This document shows, piece by piece, positions 59,894 through 64,000 of a stretch of DNA of 64,000 nucleotides. A program made the position numbers and the translations under genes. Source of the DNA: JASHPR01 sp963842355 (GTDB lineage Bacteria > Actinomycetota > Actinomycetes > Streptosporangiales > Streptosporangiaceae); contig CAWJGC010000007.1 of NCBI GenBank assembly GCA_963842355.1, forward strand, positions 696,138-760,137. Direction: 5' to 3'. The notes under the pieces were generated by a model. That model worked only from the letters and a program-made list of their open reading frames with translations, had not been told where the DNA came from and searched no databases. Every line of letters begins with the position of its first letter. Position 1 is the stretch's first letter.

Positions 59894-60307
59894 ATGACCA
59901 GCAAGACCACCACGGCAGGGTCCGACGCCGACCGGCAGGCCGTTCTTGACGTGCTCGCGCGCTTGTACCGGGCGTGGGAAGCCGGCGACGCCGAGGCGTT
60001 CGTGGCCGATTACACCGAGGACGCCAGCGTGATCCAGCCCGGCGTCTACGAGAAGGACCGTGAGGAGATCCGCACCAATATAGCCGCGGCGTTCGCGGGC
60101 CCGCTCAGCGGGTCGCGGGTGGCCGCCCGCCCGGTGGACGTCCGCTTTCTTACCGGCGACACGGCCATCGTGGTCAGCGAGGACGGGATCATCTTCCCTG
60201 GGCAGGACGCTGTCGCGAGCGAGCGCCTGGTGCGCGCGACCTGGGTGCTGGTCAGGCGCGACGGCGGCTGGCGCATCGCCTCCTACCACAACAGCCCCGC
60301 CAGCTAG
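59894..60307 (+). CDS. SnoaL/DUF4440-family (SgcJ-type) protein
   Basis: 137 residues of the NTF2-like fold: VLDVLARLYRAWEAGDAEAF and ADYTEDASVIQPGVYEKDRE give the SgcJ/EcaC pattern, ending VRATWVLVRRDGGWRIASYH. GAGGAGA lies before the ATG. Such proteins often accompany ECF sigma factors, and here a YCII protein and an ECF42 sigma gene follow within 520 bases on the same strand. The biochemical role is unknown. Confidence 0.85.
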   Translation: MTSKTTTAGSDADRQAVLDVLARLYRAWEAGDAEAFVADYTEDASVIQPGVYEKDREEIRTNIAAAFAGPLSGSRVAARPVDVRFLTGDTAIVVSEDGIIFPGQDAVASERLVRATWVLVRRDGGWRIASYHNSPAS

Positions 60308-60459
60308 GGTGTCGTCTTCCGGGTACGGGGCGCTCCCTTCCGGGGAGCCGCCCTGCACCCGGATCCGAACGTTCTGGGTCCGCAACAGCGTTGCCACGGT
60401 CGTGATCGCCAGAGTAAAACGGTGTGGACCTGGTCCGCCGAACGGAAGGAGCCTTCACG

Positions 60460-60819
60460 ATGGCGCTGTACGTGGCCTTGTGCTACTACGACCGGGACCA
60501 GCCATGGGACGGAGTGCCGGACAAGGAGTCCACCCCCGAGTACACCGAGTTTGCCCGGCGGGCCACCGAGGCCGGGGTCATGCGCGGCGGCGAAGCTCTG
60601 CACCCGGTGACCATGTCGACGACCATCACCGTCTCGGGCGGCAAGGGCGGCGACGTCCTGGTGACCGACGGCCCTTACGCCGAGGCGAAGGAGGTCTTGG
60701 CCGGGTACTTCCTGCTGGAGGCGGCCGACCTCGACGAGGCCATCGCGTGGGCGGCGCAGATCCCGGCTGCCTGGCGGGGGAAGATCGAGCTGCGTCCGGT
60801 AGCGCCGGCACACGCCTAG
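60460..60819 (+). CDS. YCII/DGPF-family protein, ECF42 partner
   Basis: 119 residues with STPEYTEFARRATEAGVMRG and the DGPY motif in VTDGPYAEAKEVLAGYFLLE, followed by DLDEAIAWAAQIPAAW. Proteins of this DGPF family are almost always encoded next to ECF42 sigma factors. GGAAGGAGC precedes the ATG. The TAG stop is directly followed by the GTG of the sigma gene, so the two are translated together. Its role in the sigma response is unclear in the family generally. Confidence 0.9.
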   Translation: MALYVALCYYDRDQPWDGVPDKESTPEYTEFARRATEAGVMRGGEALHPVTMSTTITVSGGKGGDVLVTDGPYAEAKEVLAGYFLLEAADLDEAIAWAAQIPAAWRGKIELRPVAPAHA

Positions 60820-62094
60820 GTGCGCCCTGGCATGGACGCCGCCGACACTCTGGCCGAGGTGCTGAAGGGCGAAGGTCCCAGGGTGCTGGCCACGCTGGCC
60901 AGGACCATCGGCGACCTGGCCGTCGCCGAGGACGCGCTCTCCGAGGCCACGATCACCGCCCTGGATGCCTGGCCCAAAACGGGGATCCCTGACAACCCGC
61001 GGGCCTGGCTGGCCGTGGTCGCCCGCCGCAAGGCGCTTGACCTGCTGCGACGCGAGTCAGCCCGGGCCGCCAAGGAGACCGCCGCGTTCCGGTGGGGAAC
61101 CGGGGCCGCACCGGACCAGATCGAGGAGGCGATCGAGGCGATGGAGCCAGAGACGTCTCTGCGCGACGACATGCTGCGCCTGATCTTCACCTGCTGCCAC
61201 CCGGCGCTGAGCCGTGAGGCCCAGGTGGCCCTCTCGCTGCGCACGCTGGCCCGGCTCGAGGTGCCGGCCATCGCCCGCGCCTTCCTGGTGCCTGAGGCCA
61301 CCATGGCCAAGCGCCTGGTACGGGCCCGCGCCAAGATCACCACCGCCCGCATCCCCTACGCGATCCCCGCCGACACCGAGCTTCCCGGCCGGCTGGCCGC
61401 GGTGCTGGCGGTGGTGTACCTGATCGCCACCGAGGCCCACGCCCCGACCGGCGGGGACGCGGTGGCCCGGGTCGATCTCGAGGCCGAGGCGATCCGGCTG
61501 GCCCGCTTGCTGGCCAGCCTGATGCCCGACGAGCCCGAGGCGCTCTCCCTGCTCGCCTTGTTGCTGCTGACCTCGGCCCGCACCCCCGCCCGCACCGACG
61601 CCGACGGTAACCCGGTGACCCTGGCCGACCAGGACCGCACCCGCTGGAACCGAGCCGCGATCGCCGAGGGTTCGGCGTGGCTGTCCGAGGCGGTGGCCCG
61701 GTCCGGCGGGGTCGCCGGGCCCTATCAGATCCAGGCTCACCTCGCCGCGGCCCACTCGACCGCTCCCAGCTGGCAGGAGACGGACTGGGACCGGATCGTC
61801 GGCCTCTACGACCTGCTCGGGTCGATCACGGCCAGCCCGGTGGTGGCGCTCAACCGGGCGGTCGCGGTTACCGAGCGCGACGGCCCCGAGGCGGGGCTGG
61901 CGGCCCTGAAGACCATCGCCGGCCTGGAATACTCCCATCTGTGGCACGCTGCCCTGGCGGACAACCTGTGCCGGCTCGGCCGCACGAGCGACGCGGCCGG
62001 AGAACTTCACACCGCGGTGACCCTGGCGCCCAGCGAAGTCGAACAGCGCCTCCTGCAGGGCCGTCTGCGCACCGTGCGGTCCGAGCTCGGCTGA
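60820..62094 (+). CDS. ECF42-group RNA polymerase sigma factor
   Basis: 424 residues. An ECF region 2 (VAEDALSEATITALDAWPKT, NPRAWLAVVARRKALDLLRR) and region 4 (SREAQVALSLRTLARLEVPA, VPEATMAKRLVRARAKI) are followed by the ~230-residue C-terminal helical/TPR-like extension typical of this group (LPGRLAAVLAVVYLIATEAH, ASPVVALNRAVAVTERDGPE). ECF42 proteins lack a classic anti-sigma; the C-terminal extension is thought to control them. GTG 60820 abuts the YCII stop; Met5 is an alternative. It probably autoregulates the YCII operon. Confidence 0.93.
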   Translation: MRPGMDAADTLAEVLKGEGPRVLATLARTIGDLAVAEDALSEATITALDAWPKTGIPDNPRAWLAVVARRKALDLLRRESARAAKETAAFRWGTGAAPDQIEEAIEAMEPETSLRDDMLRLIFTCCHPALSREAQVALSLRTLARLEVPAIARAFLVPEATMAKRLVRARAKITTARIPYAIPADTELPGRLAAVLAVVYLIATEAHAPTGGDAVARVDLEAEAIRLARLLASLMPDEPEALSLLALLLLTSARTPARTDADGNPVTLADQDRTRWNRAAIAEGSAWLSEAVARSGGVAGPYQIQAHLAAAHSTAPSWQETDWDRIVGLYDLLGSITASPVVALNRAVAVTERDGPEAGLAALKTIAGLEYSHLWHAALADNLCRLGRTSDAAGELHTAVTLAPSEVEQRLLQGRLRTVRSELG

Positions 62095-62314
62095 CCGCCT
62101 TCTAGTCTTCTCGCTTTCCCCGGCTTTCCCGGCCTTTTTTCCCGGGGATATGTCCTCCGCCCGCCGCACCGTTCGTCCTTTCCCTGCAAGAGCGGTCCCC
62201 GATCTCGCGGATCGCCCAGGAAAGGAGAAGCAGATGACTGGCAGCAGCACCAAGCAGGCCGGGGCGCCGGGCGTCAGATCCGGTACCCAGCTGAGTTCAC
62301 AAGGAGGCACCACC

Positions 62315-62794
62315 ATGACCGACGAAACCATCAGCGCAACCACGATCATTAACGCCCCAGCCGAGGCGATCTTCGCCGTACTCGCCGACCCCGCCAAGCA
62401 CGCCGCGATCGACGGCACCGGGTGGGTCCGCGAGCCCCTTGACGGCCAGCCGCTGACCGCGGCGGGTCAGGTGTTCCGGATGGCCATGTACAACGACAAC
62501 GTCCCGGGCGGGCACTACCGGATGGCCAACCGGGTGCAGGTGTTCGACCCGCCACGCGCCATCTCCTGGGAGCCAGGCATGGACACCGGCGATGGCAACC
62601 CGCAGATCGTCGGCCACATCTGGCGTTACGACCTGGCCCCTGCCGGACCATCCGGAACCAAGACCACCCTCTCCTATGACTGGTCGGCGGTCCCCGACTC
62701 CCTCCGCCAGCGACTCCCATTCCCATTCCCCCCGTTTGCCGCAGATCATCTGAGCAACTCTCTGGCTCACCTCGCCGAACTGGTCACCGGGTAA
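62315..62794 (+). CDS. SRPBCC-fold (START/Bet v1-like) protein
   Basis: 159 residues from ATG 62315, selected for the strong AAGGAGG nine bases upstream; a longer frame from 62234 adds an unstructured leader. ISATTIINAPAEAIFAVLAD, then FDPPRAISWEPGMD and a final amphipathic helix (ADHLSNSLAHLAELVTG), match the polyketide-cyclase/dehydrase-like SRPBCC family, which binds hydrophobic ligands. It lies 220 bases after the ECF42 gene and may belong to its regulon. Confidence 0.87.
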   Translation: MTDETISATTIINAPAEAIFAVLADPAKHAAIDGTGWVREPLDGQPLTAAGQVFRMAMYNDNVPGGHYRMANRVQVFDPPRAISWEPGMDTGDGNPQIVGHIWRYDLAPAGPSGTKTTLSYDWSAVPDSLRQRLPFPFPPFAADHLSNSLAHLAELVTG

Positions 62795-62879
62795 CCGGCC
62801 AGCAGGCCGGCCAGTCCCTGCCTCTGGCCTGGCCAGGCCGGGTGGCTGTATACGTGGTCGCCGGAGCTGCCGGAGCCCG

Positions 62880-63221
62880 GCGCTGTCCGGGCTCCGGCCG
62901 GCTCACAGGGCCGCCGGCGGCCCGGACACCCCCGCCTACGCCGCCCTGGCCGGCGTCGCCGACCCGGCCAGGCGTCCGCCCGCCTACATCGAGGTCGCCC
63001 AGCTCGACATGTTCCGCGACGAAGACCTCGCCTACGCCCTGCGCCTCGGCCAGGCCGGCGTACCCGTCGAGTTCCACCTTCACCCCGGCGCCCCGCACGA
63101 ATTCGACTTCATCGCCTTCAACACCACCGCCGCCCGGCGCCATCGCCGACCGCGTTCTTTCGAGCACCGGATGCCCCTGTCCCTCACCGGTGGCTGCCGT
63201 GCAGCCAGCCCTGATAAATGA
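62880..63221 (+). pseudogene. Alpha/beta-hydrolase (HSL-type) C-terminal fragment
   Basis: PPAYIEVAQLDMFRDEDLAY carries the catalytic aspartate, and EFHLHPGAPHEFDFIAF the catalytic histidine region of hormone-sensitive-lipase-like esterases. The nucleophile half of the enzyme is missing. Near 63140 the frame shifts, since the natural ending (ARRAIADRV) is in another frame. Non-functional as written. Confidence 0.65.
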
Positions 63222-63309
63222 TCGCCGCAGCGTCCTGGCCGCACAGCCAGCACCGATCAGATAATCTGCGTGCCTCTACGATCGGAGTCCGTCAGCACGC
63301 GTCGCGTAA

Positions 63310-64000
63310 ATATTCGGCGTGCAGCGGTGGAACCTCCCGGACGGGTGGGTCATCTCGCACCGGCTCGCGCATCCGGCGCTGGTCAGCGAGGCGGATTTCA
63401 TCGCTGCGCAGGACGTCAACGCCGCCCGCGGCCCCGCGCCCAGTGAAGGCCCTGCCGTGCTGCGCCGGTATCTGCTGGCCGGGCTGCTGGCCTGCGGGGT
63501 GTGCGGGCGGCGGATGGAATCAGCCTGGTCTAACGGAAAGCCCGCGTACCGGTACCGGCACGGCCGTACCAGCGCGATGGCGCCGGACCCGGCCCGGCCA
63601 AGAAACGCCTATGTACGCGAGGACACGATCCTGCCGCACCTGCCCGCCATGCACCTACTGCTCACCACCCCGGCTGTGCGCGCACGCCGCCGCACCCGCG
63701 GAGGAGCAGACGTCCGGCCCGCCGCCAGCCCGGAGGATGTGATCGCTTACCTGCGCGAGCACGAGATCACCCTTACCTGGGACCCCGCCGCCGCGACACT
63801 GCAGGCGCGCGCCACTGAGACTGCCAAGACCGTCACCGCGAAAACGAACCAAACCCGGCTCAAGAAGGCCCTGTACAGGAAGGAGAAGAGAAGCAAGCAA
63901 CGCCGGTCGCCCGGCGCTGGCGGCAGCCCGCGCCCGGGTGACGTCCCTGCATGCCCGGAAACAGGGCGATATGGGAAATTACTGTGTCCGAGGGGGGACT
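63310..64000 (+). pseudogene. Serine-recombinase zinc-ribbon fragment, runs off window
   Basis: The frame opens after TAA 63307-63309: QRWNLPDGWVISHRLAHPAL, then LLAGLLACGVCGRRMESAWS with RYRHGRTSA, the zinc beta-ribbon (CxxC) and flanking segments of large serine recombinases. The catalytic serine domain that should precede it is absent; an esterase fragment lies there. The frame stays open with a basic tail (RLKKALYRKEKRSKQRRS) to the window end. It is a 3' part of a phage- or ICE-type integrase, or a stand-alone zinc-ribbon protein. Confidence 0.65.

Noticed and set aside
61057..62418. 453-codon minus-strand frame
   Set aside because: Antisense of the ECF42 sigma gene, whose domains are complete on the plus strand.
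1..64000. tRNA or rRNA genes
   Set aside because: No cloverleaf with a plausible T-loop/anticodon pattern and no rRNA-like stretch was seen by eye. A covariance-model scan would be needed to exclude them fully.

Overview
The window is high-GC (roughly 70 % by eye) DNA from a filamentous-type actinobacterium. Supporting this are large LuxR-family (LAL) ATPase regulators, SigE-family and ECF42 sigma factors, luciferase-like monooxygenase pieces, SpoIIE-type phosphatase/STAS signalling, GTG starts, and actinobacterial IS1634, IS66, IS256 and IS110/IS1111 elements. Genus cannot be fixed from the sequence. The region is accessory in character, a patchwork of intact operons, insertion sequences and gene fragments. 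Many genes are broken by single-base frame changes. Some may be true decay and some may be assembly error, so each is flagged.

Layout. 0-1.5 kb: nitroreductase between two luciferase-like monooxygenase remnants. 1.75-5.6 kb (minus): a signalling module of Rcp1-like response regulator, CHASE3-HAMP histidine kinase, REC-PP2C (SpoIIE) phosphatase and STAS antagonist. 5.9-8.3 kb: a LAL regulator. 9.1-11.7 kb: an IS1634-type element with 6-bp target duplications, inserted into a palindromic repeat that recurs intact at 22.3 kb beside a ten-unit tandem repeat. 11.7-16.2 kb: GT1 glycosyltransferase with a 30-codon coupled upstream ORF, a divergent frameshifted ABC exporter and a frameshifted sulfotransferase. 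16.4-19.8 kb: a compact operon of DpgA-like type III polyketide synthase, DpgB-like crotonase-fold protein and cytochrome-b5/desaturase fusion. 20.3-26.8 kb: a membrane GT2 synthase flanked by two paralogous parallel beta-helix proteins.

27.1-30.9 kb and 50.1-54.1 kb hold two diverged copies of one module: a LAL regulator followed by a cupin-DUF1059 fusion, with a shared CTACGTAG/CTACGTGT element over the regulator stop codon. Module 1 adds an NTF2-like protein and module 2 a second cupin. Between them, 31.5-37.6 kb is a composite transposon-like insertion bounded by IS66 inverted ends. It has a perfect 8-bp duplication and splits a VOC-family gene that reads through perfectly when the insert is removed. 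It carries PadR and two SDR genes, all frame-broken, and has an IS1111-type element nested in its right end. 37.8-44.5 kb: gene fragments (TniB-like, SDR, IS66, NTPase), a cold-shock protein with terminator, a SigE-family sigma factor, a SnoaL/TetR divergent pair and an IS256 element with 8-bp duplications. 44.6-49.3 kb: an intact four-gene acyl-CoA operon (ligase, crotonase, ligase, crotonase). 54.4-64 kb: a conserved unknown with a C-terminal winged helix, a secreted EXORDIUM-like protein, a secreted HNH nuclease, an SnoaL/YCII/ECF42/SRPBCC cluster, and at the edge a zinc-ribbon serine recombinase fragment.

Best candidates for something undescribed are the DpgA/DpgB/b5-desaturase operon, the duplicated LAL/cupin-DUF1059 modules with their shared cis-element, the palindromic element with a possible 17-residue peptide (MNVEMVYxGVHQAHIHP), and the GT2/beta-helix locus. 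No tRNA, rRNA or CRISPR array was recognised.
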